A stretch of 64,000 bases of DNA from Mercurialis annua (lineage: Eukaryota > Streptophyta > Magnoliopsida > Malpighiales > Euphorbiaceae): the NCBI RefSeq assembly GCF_937616625.2, contig NC_065574.1, positions 2,852,001-2,916,000 of the forward strand, read 5' to 3'. Under the pieces are notes generated by a model. The model did no database searches and was not told the origin of the DNA. It worked only from the letters and a program-made list of their open reading frames with translations. The position numbers were made by a program, and so were the translations under genes. Shown here piece after piece: positions 51,209 to 63,880 of this stretch (position 1 is the first letter of the stretch; the number at the start of each line of letters is the position of its first letter).

Positions 51209-54200
51209 TCAAGCTGGATTGTATATGTCATGTACATTCAGCTTGGATAGAATCTCTAAGAAAGTAGATGGAGGTAAAGCTTTAGTGAAAAAATCTGCCA
51301 GTTGATGTCTTCCAGAAATGGGAAATAAATGAAGCAATCCAGATTGAATTTTTTCCCTCACTATGTGACAATCTATATCTATATGTTTGGTACGTTCATG
51401 AAAGCAGGGATTGTGTGCAATATGACATGCAGACTGGTTGTCACAATAGACTTTAGCAGGAGATATATCAATCTGTAAGTCTTTTAGCAGAAATGTGATC
51501 CATTGTATCTCACAGGTTGTATTTGCTAAAGCTCTATATTATGCTTCTGAGCTTGACTTAGAAACAGTTACTTGCTTCTTTGTCTTCCATGAGATAAGAG
51601 CTTCTCCAAGGAAAATACAAAAACCAGATATAGACCTTCTGGTTTCTGTGCATGTAGCCCAGTCAGAATCAGTAAAGGCTTTTAATTGCAGATTATTATT
51701 TGCTGGAAAGAACAACCCTTGTCCTGGAGCTTTCTTAAGATATCTTAGAATCCTTGAAATGGCAGCATAATGTGTCTTTGTTGGACAATCCAGGAATTGA
51801 GAAAGTTGTTGAACAGGAAAAGAAATGTCTGGTCTTGTACTACAGAGGTAAATCAGTTTGCCTACTAACCTCCTGTATTCAGTTATATCTGTATGAGGTG
51901 GAGTCTGATCTTCTTTTATCAACCTTGTATGTACTGTCATTGGTGTACTGTTAGGTTTACATCCAATGTACCCTGTTTCTTTAAGAAGATCAGTAACATA
52001 CTTTCTTTGACTTAAGTTTATCCCTGCTTTTGACCTTGCTACCTCAAGCCCCAAGAAAAACTTCAATGAACCAAGGTCTTTAATCTTAAAAACCTTATCC
52101 AAGTAATCTTTGATTTTCTGAATTTCCTCTGAATCATTGCCTGTCAGTATGACATCATCAACATATACTAGCAATGCAGTAAATGAACCACCATTTTTCT
52201 TTGTGAATAATGAAGAATCAGAAACTGCTTGTATGTAACCTTGAGAAAGCAATGCATCTGCTAACTTGACATTCCATTGCCTACTTGCCTGTTTCAAACC
52301 ATAAAGTGACTTAGTAAGTTTACAAACTTGATTTGAATTGGAACAAGACAAACCTGATGGTACTTGCATATAGACTTCTTCAGTTAGATCTCCATGCAAA
52401 AATGCATTGTTGATATCTAGCTGTTGTAATGTCCAATTCTTTGCTGCAGCAGTTGCTAATAACACCCTTATTGTTGTCATTTTGGCCACTGGGGAAAATG
52501 TATCTGTATAGTCAATACTATTTTGTTGTGTATATCCCTTAGCTACTAACCTAGCCTTATACCTCTCAACTGTACCATTACTATTATATTTAACCTTAAA
52601 TACCCATTTACATCCTATTGGTGTTTTTCCTTTAGGTAAATCAGTAAGATACCAAGTCTTATTAACTTCTAAAGCCTGTAACTCCTTTTTTATAGCTTCC
52701 TGCCAACATGTTTGTTGAATAGCTTCTTTATAAGTTTTAGGTTCTAAAATTGTATTTACATTTACTGCAAATACTTTATGTGCAGAATTTAACCTATCAT
52801 AAGTAAGTACTTTTGAAAGAACATGAGGAGTAGTTTTCTTTTCACAACCTGAAACAACATGTATCTTGGGAATATCACAAACAAAATCCTTTAAATGTGA
52901 AGGTTCAACTATTGTTCTTGAGGATCTCCTAAGTGAAACAGAAGGTAACTGCCTATGAATAACATTTTGATTTTCTTCTCTAGCTTGATCAACAATATGA
53001 TTATCTGTATCTAAATGCTGATCATCTACTAAGCTATGTTGAGGAATATAAAAATCTGTGCTAGGAACATCAATGTATGCAGGTAAAACCCCTAATGAAT
53101 TATCCACATTTTTCTCAGAATTAACATTATTCAAATCTTTGTATGGAAATAAATGCTCATAAAATCTAACATTTCTAGATATGAACACTACTTTTGATTT
53201 TATATCATATAATCTATAACCTTTTACAGTAGCAGAATATCCCAAGAAAATACACTGTGTGGCTCTTGGAGAAAACTTATGTCTAATATGACTCAAAGTT
53301 GATGCATATGCCATACACCCAAAAACTTTTAAATCATTAAACAAAGGCTGCTTCTTATGTAATATTTCATATGGTGTTTTATTATCAATAACAGGTGATG
53401 GAATTCTGTTAATTAGATAAGTAGCATGAGAAACACAATCAGACCAAAAACAAAGTGGAATTGATGACTGAAACTTTAATGCACGTGCAACATTCAAAAT
53501 ATGTTGGTGCTTTCTTTCCACTACAGAATTTTGTTCTGGTGTATATATGCAGGAAGTTTGATGCACTATACCTTTGGAATCATAAAATGTAGACATGTTA
53601 AATTCCTGGCCATTATCTGATCTAAAACACTTAATCTTAGTATTAAATTGTGTTTCAACATAAGTACAGAAATTTTGTATTAAAATTCTAACTTCTGACT
53701 TTGCTTTTAAAAGAAAAAGCCAAGTATACCTATTTTTATCATCAACTAAAGTCAGAAAATACCTATGACCATATATAGAAACTGTCCTAGCAGGTCCCCA
53801 AATATCAGCATGCACAAGATCAAAACAAGATTCAGAAATAGAAGTACTTAATGGAAAAGAATTTTTCTTTTGCTTTGCTAAATGACAAATGTTACAATGT
53901 TCATTAACAGGAATACTAATAGAAGAATCTATCAATTGTAAAGACTTCAACCTTACATTTGCTAAATGACCAAATCTATTGTGCCACAAAAAATCACTTT
54001 GAACAGAATTCACAAAACATTTAGACATATCAATCTTATTTGAAAATCTGGATTTATCAAGATGATAAAGGCCTTGATTTTTCCTAGCTAATCCAATCAT
54101 CTTCCAAGCAATAGGATCCTGTATAATACACAAATTTTTATGAAGAATTATACAATAATCATAATCTGTGGTTAGTTTACTTGTTGAGATCAGATTAAAA

Positions 54201-55734
54201 TAAAAATTAGGAACATATAATACATTATGCAAAGTAAAATCTTTACTAAATTCTACTGTGCCTATGTGTGTAACTTTAATTTTCTGTGAATTTGGCAAAG
54301 TCACAAACATATTTTCAACAGGTTTAGAGAATGTCAAAAACTGCAAATCACAAACAATATGATCCGTGGCTCCAGAATCAATTATCCATGATGCATATGA
54401 TGTTTGTGTAACAAAAGAAGAAGCTAAGAAATGCATACCAGACTCTTCTGTTGCAGAAGAGAAATTTGCAGAAACTGTATTCACTTTTGGTGTATTAACC
54501 ATAGCAGAAGTTTGCATAGCAGAAGCATTCTATTGTAGCATACTCATAAGCTGCTGATATTGCTGTTGAGTAAATACAGGTACATTCTCCTTTGACTCAG
54601 ATAAAACTTGATTGTTGTTAAAACTTCTCCCAATCCTTTCATTCTCAGACATAATTTCTTCATAATAACCATTGTTATCACAACCTTGATCATTATAGTA
54701 CAGCTCTTGCTCATTCCCAATTATAGAATCTCCAACTTGATTAACAAAACTCTGTGTCCTAACTCTTGGTTTATAACCAGGAGGATACCCATGTTTCTTG
54801 AAACATATATCCACTGTGTGTCCAGAAAAACCACAATGACTACAAACTGGTTTATCATTGTTATTAGTAAAGAACCTTCTCTGTCCTTGTGTTCTAGCAC
54901 CATTGTTATTGAAACTATTGTTATTGAAACCATTATTAGCACTATTAATAGGAGGTCTATTAATAAAAGATCTATTATTATTGAAAGAATTTCTTCCCTG
55001 ATAAGAAACATTACCCTGAGCTGCAAAAACTACTAGTTCAATATTCTGTAAAACAGTTTCATTAACTCCAATTCCCAATTGTAAACGAAAAAACCCTATT
55101 AATCTTTGGCAGAGGATCCATCATTAATACCTGAGTTCTAACAGTAGCATAATTTTCATTCAAACCTTTCAAGAACCTAATAACATAGTCTCCTTCATGT
55201 TGATTTCTAACAGTCTTTAATGCTTCACAATTACATTGTGGATTACATGTACAAACAGGAACCATCCTCAAATTAGAATACTCATCCCACAATATCTTGA
55301 GTTGAGTAAAGAAATCAGTAACAGAAAGAGTACCTTGCTTAAAAACATAAATTTCCTCTTGAAGATCAGAAATTCGAAGAGCATTACCCTGAGAAAACCT
55401 GTCAAACAAATCTTTCCAGACTTCCAAAGCACTGTCAATCCACATAATACTTTGTGCTATTGATGGAGATAAAGATCTTTGAATCCAAGATAAAACCATT
55501 GTATTACATCTTTCCCAAATTGAAAAAATAGCATCATCCTTTGATGGAATCGGTATTGAACCATCAACAAACTTCAGTTTGTTCTTAGATAATAAGCACA
55601 TTCTCATTGATCTTGACCAAGAATGAAAATTTTCCCATTTAATAATGGAGAAACCAGAACCAATGAAGGGTTTTCACTGGGATGTAAGTAAAAAGGACTT
55701 GAAGGATTATCAAATTCAGAAGGAATAAAAGCCA
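51209..55734 (-). pseudogene. Copia gag-pol polyprotein gene, four disabling changes
   Basis: Gag starts MAFIPSEF at 55734 and contains a zinc knuckle (CSHCGFSGHTVDIC). Then come protease IIDSGATDH, the integrase HHCC region (HCNICHLAKQ) and catalytic D-D-E region (HADIWGP, RSDNGQEF, VVERKH), reverse transcriptase YVDD, and RNase H (TDSDW). Breaks: a frameshift at about 55634-55637; a second in the A-run at 55088-55093 (plus strand); an in-frame TAG at 54530-54532 between gag and protease; and a TAA at 51539-51541, where family members have a Glu in the RNase H motif SEAEYRAL. Reading then resumes in frame to the true end at 51209. The enzyme set copies genomic RNA to DNA and integrates it; this copy cannot do so alone. 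Confidence 0.9.
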
Positions 55735-55931
55735 TGATATCAAGAAACTAGGGTTTACAGAGAATCAAGAAATGAATAGAAATTTCAGAAATTGATTAAT
55801 AACAGAAAGAAAAGAAATGTATAGAAAATAAGAATCTGATTTAAGAATCTGATTATGATGAAATATGATGAATTTTGCTGCTTGATTGATAACAATTTCT
55901 TTAAGCTGAGATTATATTTGCTTTGATACCA

Positions 55932-56214
55932 TAATAGAATTTGGAGAAGAAGATTGAAGAAGAAGAAATAGAGAAATTCTCATTAAAACATAAAGCTGGA
56001 ATTTACAGAGTATTTATAGACTCAATGACTGACATGTGTCATTTACCTATTTGACATGAATAACGGATATAAACTTATCCGTTGTAACTAACAGAACCGT
56101 TAGTTTGTTACTGAACATTAAACAGTAACATAACTAACTTACAACTGACTGCTAATTAACTAATTTAACTTCTAATTACTTCTTTGATTTCTTGAGCTTG
56201 ATACTGCTCTAATA
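55932..56214 (-). repeat. 5' LTR of the copia element
   Basis: 283 bp, the promoter-bearing LTR for the minus-strand element, directly followed (minus strand) by the tRNA primer-binding site. Confidence 0.92.
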
Positions 56215-56439
56215 TATAATGTCCTTAATTTTTAATAACATAATGATCCACAATATACTTGACCCGCGTAATAATTTTTCCATAAACTTCTCATAATCAA
56301 ATATTAATAGTGAATAATTGTGTTTAGCTACATAAAAATGAAGACAAACCCATTCAACAATGATTAAAACAGAAATTGAAAGGTAGATAACAGAGTGGAA
56401 AATATAATATTTTTACACAAATAATTAATGTATGATAAA

Positions 56440-59402
56440 TTAAAGGAGGGCATAGCCTTGAAGAATCAAAGCATCAGCAAGAATTTGATTGGCAGCCTGA
56501 GAAGGATGAACACTGTCCCAAAACACATATTGAGTAGCATTTGAACAAGTCCCTGGAGATTTTGGATTGCACAATAAAACTGTTGTCTCTACTGTTCCTG
56601 TTCCACAACATCCCCTTCTTGCTTCCACAAACCCTATATATCACACATTGTTATAACAAAGACGGAAACTGAAACGCCGAAACGGAAAATTGTTGAAACG
56701 AAAAAACGGATAAACTGGCATTTTTTTACGGTAATTGTTTTGAAGTAAAGGAAAAAGGAATTTAAATATCGACAACTATGATCCTGGATAAAAATATTTA
56801 ATAGTTAGGTCTAATAATTGTTTTTTTCTCAATTATGTCCAAGAAGCAAATAAGAAAATAAAAAATCTAATTAATAAAAACAAAATACAGATCAACATTT
56901 TAAATTGTGATTATCTGTAAAAGGGTTGGCTTTGATCTTGTGTTCTTTCTCATTTGAGTTTTATTAAATGAGCTTTTTGGTTGCTTTCTACCAAAAAAAC
57001 ATTTTAAATTGTGTTTACAATAAATTATACCATCTTTGGAGAAACTTTTCAAAAATTGTTTATAATAACAAAAATATTTTAAAAACATACAATATTTGAT
57101 AAAATTATATAAATAGCTTTTAAAAAAATATGAGTTTTCTCTAATTGTGGACTAATTATTTTTAGATAATATCAATTAAATCCTTTATCTTTTACTGTTT
57201 GGATATGATTGATACACATTATAAATTTGATAGACCAAAATATCAAATTTTATTAAGGGTTATACTTGACAAATCTACTAAAATTTTGGATATGCAAAAT
57301 TTAATCTTCCTAAAAATAAAGTTTTGGAGTTTTAAAAATATTTTTAAAAATAAAAATAAAATATAAGACTCGATAAATCTTCGTGCTAACATAAGTAGAA
57401 TCTAACTGCTTAAAAGAAGCGGGATAATTTATTTTTTAATTTAAAATCTCTTACCATTGGATGATGGGGATGTAACAAGGTCATAGAGTGGCTTGAAGAT
57501 GTCAAAGATAACAATTTTGAGATCAGGAAGTTGTTTTTGGAGATTAGAAGCAGCTGCATTGATCTTCTTGTTGAATTGTTGGGCATCTGTATTTATGTTC
57601 GAAACACATCCACTTTCATGGTATCCGAACAACGTCCGAGCCGCCGGAAGACACCCCAACGGCGGCAGTGAAGTTACTCCGATCCGCCTTGCTCCCAATC
57701 CATACAAATTCTGTTAAGATCATACAAATTCAACAAATTAAAATCCAACACTTTTGGATATAACTATGGTACATGAAAATCTTGAGAAAGCTGCGTTTTT
57801 CGTTTCGGTAATGTTTCCATTTTTGCTCGTGAGAGACCAGTTTGCTGGTTAGCGCTTATATTATTTGAGTTACAGCTTATTGGTAATAATTGAACAATTT
57901 GATTCGTTAAATTTGCAAATTGGAACAAATATATCAAACTCTCGGTTTAAATCTATTTTCAACGAAAACATAGTGACTCCAAAAATTTAATACCCGAAAA
58001 AATGGTGAAAAATAATTGTTTAATTACCTTAATAAAGGTTGTGAATGAATTGACGAGGTATGAGCCATACTGGTCAGGAGTGTAAAGTTTGTTAATCCAG
58101 GGATTCACATAGTAATTCTGCAGGAAATCACTACTGCCAGCACTCACTAAGTAGAGTGCACCCTTGATTATCGATGCCGATTTGCTACTGCCAGCAACAT
58201 TGGCCAGCTTACTCTGATATTCCCTAAAATATTGTAATTGTTGCGGCAATGTAATTGCATGCTGCACCACAAAATAGTAAAACATATTAAACTTCTTCAT
58301 TTCATAACTAATGATTTAAATATCAAATTTCCCCCCTAAACTTTCATCTAACAAGCGATAATTGATAAATACTTAAATTAACTTTTTTTAATCAATTAGT
58401 CTCATGAACCTATTAATTTTTATCAATTAACTTCTTTTTTTCCAATTATAGTCCTTTTTTAAAACGAATGCCTTTTGTCTAACTAAGTTTGAGGGACTAT
58501 ATGTTAAAATAAATATATTTGGCACTAATCGTCCATCACATGCAATTTCAGGTGGCAAATTGATATTTAAGTTAAGAATGATTTTTTTAATTACCAAGTT
58601 AATGACTTAAATATCAATTTGCTCCCTTAAACTTGCACGTGTTGAGCAATTATGCTATTTTTTTTATCAAGAACTTGTTAATTTTTATCAATTAACCCTG
58701 TTTTTATCAATTAACTCAATTTTTTGTCAACTAGCCCCTCTATTTTTTACATTAATAAATTTGATCTAATTAATAAAAATTGATAAGTTGAAGGGGCTAA
58801 TTGATTAAAACAAAAAGTTTAGCATTAATTGTTCATTACATGCAGATTAAGGTGGCAAAAAACCTTACATTTAACATGGCAGCTTTCTCATCATAACCTG
58901 ATGCAGCCGATGCAAAATTAGCTCCGATCAGAAGATTTTTTCCCGACGCCTCAGGGCTAAGATACGCCGGTGCATAAGTCTTGAATCCAAGTGTCTCAGC
59001 TGCCAAAATCATAAACAAAAAAACTTAATATGCTAGTCAAGTAAATACATACCAAGCTATAGCTCAAATAATATAAACGTTAAGCATCATTCCGTTAAAG
59101 TAGTGCGTTCAACTCTTCCACGAGCGCTTCCCCCTCAGTAAATACATTATAAATTTACACTTACCAGTAATATCAGTGGCTAATTTACCATTACAGAACC
59201 TCCCAGTAGGCTTATGATTAACAAAATCCCTACCATAAGGAGGGTAATTAGCCTTGTAAATAGTTGCCAGATAGTCATTATTTCCGACATCCACCGCCGA
59301 GTCACCAAAAGTCATAATGGCCGGAACAAGAGTGTCTTGTGCAAATGCACCGCCGGTTAGAAATGCAAAAGCTAAAGCAAAAAAAACTAGACTGAGATCC
59401 AT
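56440..59402 (-). CDS. GDSL esterase/lipase (copy 2)
   Basis: Five coding exons (59402-59165, 58999-58869, 58261-58028, 57710-57455, 56633-56440) join in phase to 350 aa with the same intron phases as copy 1. The N-terminus is a signal peptide (LVFFALAFAFLTGGAFA). Block I is MTFGDSAVD (Ser 35), block II GANFASAASG, block III reads SAGSSDFLQNYY (Ser where GxND has Asn), and block V is WDSVHPSQ (Asp and His). Other conserved parts are [15 protein letters not shown] and GCLPAARTLFG. It is a secreted SGNH-type hydrolase, substrate unknown. Compared with copy 1 it keeps more typical residues around block III. Intron 2 has two tandem MITE-like repeats. The tandem pair was probably closer before mobile elements filled the gap. 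Confidence 0.91.
57826..57884 (-). mobile_element. SINE fragment in GDSL copy-2 intron
   Basis: Minus-strand ccaataagctgtaactcaaa followed by taagcgctaaccagcaaact matches the head of the SINE at 44118-44223. The remainder is missing. Confidence 0.5.
58310..58866. repeat. Two adjacent copies of a foldback repeat in an intron
   Basis: 58310-58575 and 58605-58866 share their starts (acttaaatatcaa..., then ccctaaactt) and their ends (cacatgca or tacatgca, then aggtggcaaa). Each copy has tcaattaa/ttaattga inverted stretches inside. They lie within intron 2 of GDSL copy 2. Confidence 0.55.
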
Positions 59403-59445
59403 TTTAGTACTGATCGGAGTGTTTGTTTCTTACATGTATATTTTT

Positions 59446-59457
59446 AGTTTATAAAGG
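59446..59457 (-). promoter_or_regulatory. TATA-like box of GDSL copy 2
   Basis: Minus-strand CCTTTATAAAC is about 45-55 bases upstream of the start codon, implying a very short leader. Confidence 0.45.
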
Positions 59458-60108
59458 AAATTAAAGAAGGGTTTTAATTAATTAATGGCAGTAGGTTTTA
59501 ATTGAACAAGGGAGATGGAAGTTGAGAAGGGCTAATAAATGTGAGTTGTTAGCATTCATGGCACCACTTCATATAGTTTCCCAACATAGGTTAAATTTTT
59601 TGCTATTTTTTGTGTCTTCATTGAGATGTTTCTTTTTATATGTTAAAGAAATGTTATGATCGTTGTTGAATATTTATATGTTTATGTTTGTGCTTTAGAA
59701 AAATTGGAAGAGGAACATATATGATTACTAGGGTTTGAATTTTGATGTTGTGCTTTATATGGCATGCAATAATGGCAACTAACGGTTTATGGAGTTGCAT
59801 GTACTTAATGGCGGAATCGGGAAATATAAAAAGAGGATTAGAGAAGAGTAAAAATATTGGCGGATAATTAGAGAAGAAGGACGAAATGAGATGATTAAAA
59901 AAAAATACCGAAAAGGCTAGGAGAACAATCAGTAACTAGAAGTTAGGGTCAATTAGTGACGGAGTCAGGATTTCAACATAAAGAGGGCTAAATTGCAATA
60001 TATAATATATGAAATAGGCAATTTTAAAAATTAGGGGGGAGGGGTTAAATTATAAAAATTAAAAAAATTGATGCTAATTTTAACAATTTTAAAAATTTAG
60101 AGGGAGTC
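59458..60108. other. Upstream region of GDSL copy 2, no gene seen
   Basis: Mixed-composition DNA; likely promoter-proximal, with no motif I can assign. Confidence 0.45.
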
Positions 60109-60440
60109 ATGACACTGACATGCCTCCCCCTATTTCCGGCGTTGGGGGTAACCACTAGATTTGTTTATGGGTCGGGTTTGGACGGATTCGGAGCGGATAT
60201 CAATGAATTGGACTCTTTTAAATACAAGTCCAAACTCGGCTCGAGTGTGATCATACCTTACCTCTACTTCTCAAGTCCGGCCGCATGTTATATTTATACA
60301 AGGTCAGACCGAACTCTTTTGGGCATATTAGAATTTATATTCTAAATTTTTTTAGGGTTCAGACTCGGACCGGGTTTGAAATAAAAAATAAATATTCAAA
60401 TCTTATCTAAAGCGGATAAATATCCAGACTCACGATCAGA
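60109..60440 (+). other. GC-richer patch, probable mobile-element remnant
   Basis: Segments such as gggtcgggtttggacggatt and gactcggaccgggtttg repeat short CGGGTTTG motifs in an otherwise AT-rich region. A 78-codon open frame here has no recognisable motif. The pattern suggests subterminal repeats of a non-autonomous transposon, ends not found. Confidence 0.35.
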
Positions 60441-61023
60441 TCTAAAGACTGCCTCCTGTCCTTTTCTAGTTCTAGATACACTTAATATGTTTGCCAATAA
60501 TATTTTTGATTTTGAATTGATTTTAGACATTTAAATTCTAAATGTATGTTTTTTTTTGAGAAATATTCTAATGTATGTTTCAACTTGTTTAATCTCGACA
60601 AAACTTCTTAGCATTTGTGTTACCTTAAGTATAACAAGAAAAATATGATATAACAGAAAAAAAAAATATTATGACATCTACATTACATTTCGATATTGAA
60701 TTTTAGCATCTCCCTCTCCAAAATGGAAAAGAAAAAGTCTTTTAGGCATGTCCACAACTTTATTTGATATGAGTGTAAACTTTATTATGAATTAAAGAGT
60801 ACAAAATGAGTGTTAAGAAACCTTTTGTGTAGACTTAAGAAATGAAAGAAGAAAAAAAGATGGCAGTTGAGATAATAAAGAGTGAAGTGAATTGTACATT
60901 AGAGTTGCATGTGCATGAGTTATTATGGGTTGGTACAAGTATTAGCCAACTACTCACATGTAGGTCTTATTTCTAATACGCAAAAATAATTCATATATTT
61001 ATAATTTTAACTGTTTTAATAGA
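60441..61023. other. AT-rich intergenic DNA, no gene seen
   Basis: No gene or bounded repeat visible. Confidence 0.45.
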
Positions 61024-61025
61024 TA

Positions 61026-61409
61026 CTTCTTCCGTCCCATAAAAATAGATAATTTTTTTATTTTAAATGTCTCAAAATATAAATAAAATTATTATATTAA
61101 TTTGAATAGTTAACTTGAAATACCAATATTATCCTTCATTAACTTTTACCACTTTTGTTATATTTTCTAAATTATCATTAATTATCACTTTATTCAATAT
61201 AAAAATTAAATAAAATACTTAATTTTTCAAAATTTAATTACAATCCCAAAAAATAATTAGCTTTTTTATAATATAAATTAATAAAATTTAAAATTCTGAA
61301 TAATCAAATCAAGGGTATTATTGAAAGTTCACAAAAAATAATTACTTTAACCTCTATTTTTTTAATTCTTATGAATTCAGCTTTGCATATTTTTATAAGG
61401 CGGAGGGAG
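61026..61409. mobile_element. Stowaway-like MITE
   Basis: Ends CTTCTTCCGTCCCATAAAAA and, inverted, CTCCCTCCGCCTTATAAAAA, with flanking TA. 384 bp, non-coding. Confidence 0.7.
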
Positions 61410-61411
61410 TA

Positions 61412-63368
61412 TATTTAAAAAAAAAATTATGTCTGTTATTTTAACGAGTTGAGATACTTATATTTATATTCCAATTTAAATAAATTTTGATTTTTTTAAA
61501 TTGGACTAATTAAGTAAATTCATATAAACAATATATGTCTGATCTTATCCTAATTTATAAAATTTATGGATTAAACTATTAATTTTTGAAAATAATAAAT
61601 ATCTATTAAAACAGTCAAAATTACAGATATATAAAATTATTTTTGCTTTCTAACAATATAGCATTATTGACTATTTAATCAGATATTAATTTTATGAAAA
61701 TTTAGTTTCTTTTGAAAGCTACAAAAAGAGGTGTAATCCACTTGAGTTGCTGTTTAAATTAGAGAAGTAGAGTATGGAATCTGATGATAATTCTATAAAC
61801 AAGTTTCCATCAGACTAATTATCATTCAATAATGATAAGCCTGAATTTTCAGTTAAGAGACATTATCAATGAAAAAGACCTAAATCTTTATAGTTTATGT
61901 GGTAATTATAAGACATAATTAATGATTGCTTAATATAGAGTTGAGATTAAGATAGGTCAAAGGCATTTTCATTTGGGTTTATTAGGTTCTGCCCATCTCT
62001 ATAAGCTATAGAGTTCATCCCCTTGATCTTGCTGTTAATTCTTTTTTTTTTGGAATAGGTCTATCTCTCCTAAAAATGCTTAATACTAACAATACCCCGC
62101 TAACAATTAAAATAAGTCTATTTCTGCTAAAAAAAATTAACTTTCGATTCTCGATCAAAGGCGGTCCGGTTTGATTCTTAGATCTCCGATACGGCTTTAA
62201 TTTAATCCGGAAAATTTTGGGTAATGGTATAAATATAAGGAGCGGTGAGAAGGATAATAAATGTAAAATTTCAATGGTCACTTACAGTCTTATTGAGCCA
62301 AAAATAATGAGTGGTGACAACTACATAAGAGGTCAAACGGTGTTGAGCATACATAGTCAAAAATTAATGATGTGGTCCATGCCCTCAAAATCTGAAAATC
62401 TATAAAATCATCATTAATGAAATAAATCTAAAAGCTTCAATTTGGGGTGGTTGGATCTCAATTTACCTTGCCCTAAGTTGACTCATGTGCCAGCTTGCCT
62501 TTCTCTTTATAAACTTGTCCGCTATTCTGGGTAAACCGCAGAGCCAATGGTCAAATATTATAGGAAAAAGAGCCATATGTTTTTAAGGTTTGGATCAAGT
62601 AAACCTTAATATTTAGAAAGATTCAAATATACGCATAACGTCTTAAAAAGTAGACAATAAGACCCCGATTTTGATGTATAAATGAGATGTTGGGGCGTGG
62701 TTGTTCACTTTTTAAAACGTTGTGAGTCTTTTGAATTTTTTCGAACGTTGAGAACTTATTTGATCCTGGAGTTAAATCTTAAGGGCATAAATGACTATTT
62801 TCTCAATATCATATTATGTGATTTATTATTTTAAATGATTGAAAAATAGTGGTTTACTATTTTTAATATACTTGTAGCATTTATATTACTAAAAATATTA
62901 TCTAAACAGCCATATCAATAATTTTTAACTATTTTGTATGCAATTACTATATTAAGTGTCAACGAATCTGAATTCGAGTTGGACAGATCATGTGAACAAT
63001 TTTTTTAATTTATTTTTCTTTATAATATATTGTTGGGGGTGGTTCCAACGCTTATACCATTTAACAGTTATATACTCATCGAACTAGATACCTCGGACAA
63101 CAGTTAAATATTTTACAGTGGGTAGACAAATTTTAAGAAGCTAAAAAAGGAATTTTTTTTCAATCTTTAGAGTTAGAGATAGTGTTTGTTAAGCTATAAG
63201 TATTGATGGAAGGGGTCCAGGGGGTGTATTGTGTAGCATAAAATGAAGAAAATGAAGACATGATTCTCATTCCTTATTAAAAAAGTGGGCATAAGCATTA
63301 GAAAGATTCATGGCCATGGCATGGATGAACTAGGGAGATAACTAAGTACAGAATGTACAGTTTTATAG
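61412..63368. other. Gene-free 2-kb AT-rich region
   Basis: No exon-like stretch, RNA gene or clear repeat boundary. A SINE-like phrase (aacgcttataccattt) occurs at about 63049-63064 but without the rest of the element. Confidence 0.5.
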
Positions 63369-63376
63369 ATAAGGAT

Positions 63377-63880
63377 TAGGTCTGTGCATCGGTTGGTTTG
63401 GTGGACCAAACCAAAAAAAATCAAACTGAAAATAGGCCAAAATTTAAAACCGAATCGATTCTGAATTAGAATAAAAGCCGAAATTGAACCGAACTGAAAA
63501 TCAGTTCGGTTCGGTTAAAAACCGATTTTAAAAAAATTCCAATTTTAATAAAAAAAATTAAAAAAATATTGATTAATAATAATTTTACATATGTTATTTG
63601 TATATTTTATCTATTATTCTATTATAATAAATTTATTAACTTATATATTACATATAATTAAAGAATAAATACTAAAAAAGTATAAGTAAACATAAAAAAT
63701 TTAATTTTTTCAAAAAAAAGTTTGTTATTTGGTTTTTCGGTCGGTTCGGTTTGCAAAAACCTAAAACCAAATTGAAAATCGAATAATAAATTTTTAGGTT
63801 GACAAAAACCAAATCAAACCGAATAAATATTAAAACTTCGGTTCGGTTTTTCGGTTTAATTTGATTTTTGCACACACCTA
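63377..63880. mobile_element. hAT-superfamily MITE with perfect 8-bp target duplication
   Basis: Terminal inverted repeats TAGGTCTGTGCA / TAGGTGTGTGCA (right end inverted) are bordered by ATAAGGAT on both sides (63369-63376, 63881-63888). The 504-bp element has subterminal CGGTTCGGTT/AACCGAACCG repeats and an AT-rich centre. It has no transposase. 8-bp duplications and TA(G)-type ends define hAT elements. Confidence 0.88.

Larger units (their letters stand above)
50916..56214 (-). mobile_element. Ty1/copia LTR retrotransposon, recent but defective
   Basis: 5.3-kb element on the minus strand. The LTRs (5' LTR 55932-56214, 3' LTR 50916-51195) look identical apart from a 3-base length difference. 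The primer-binding site TGGTATCAAAGC (initiator Met tRNA type) is at 55931-55920. A 13-G polypurine tract (13 C on the plus strand, 51196-51208) adjoins the 3' LTR. Target duplication TATAA is at 50911-50915 and 56215-56219. Domain order gag-protease-integrase-RT-RNase H is the copia order. It lies between the two GDSL genes and 88 bp from the TRIM. Confidence 0.95.

Noticed and set aside
54608..55036. 142-codon plus-strand frame
   Set aside because: Antisense shadow of the Asn-rich gag region of the copia element.
60109..60345. 78-codon open frame
   Set aside because: No motif, codon pattern or splice context; coincides with a GC-rich repeat patch.
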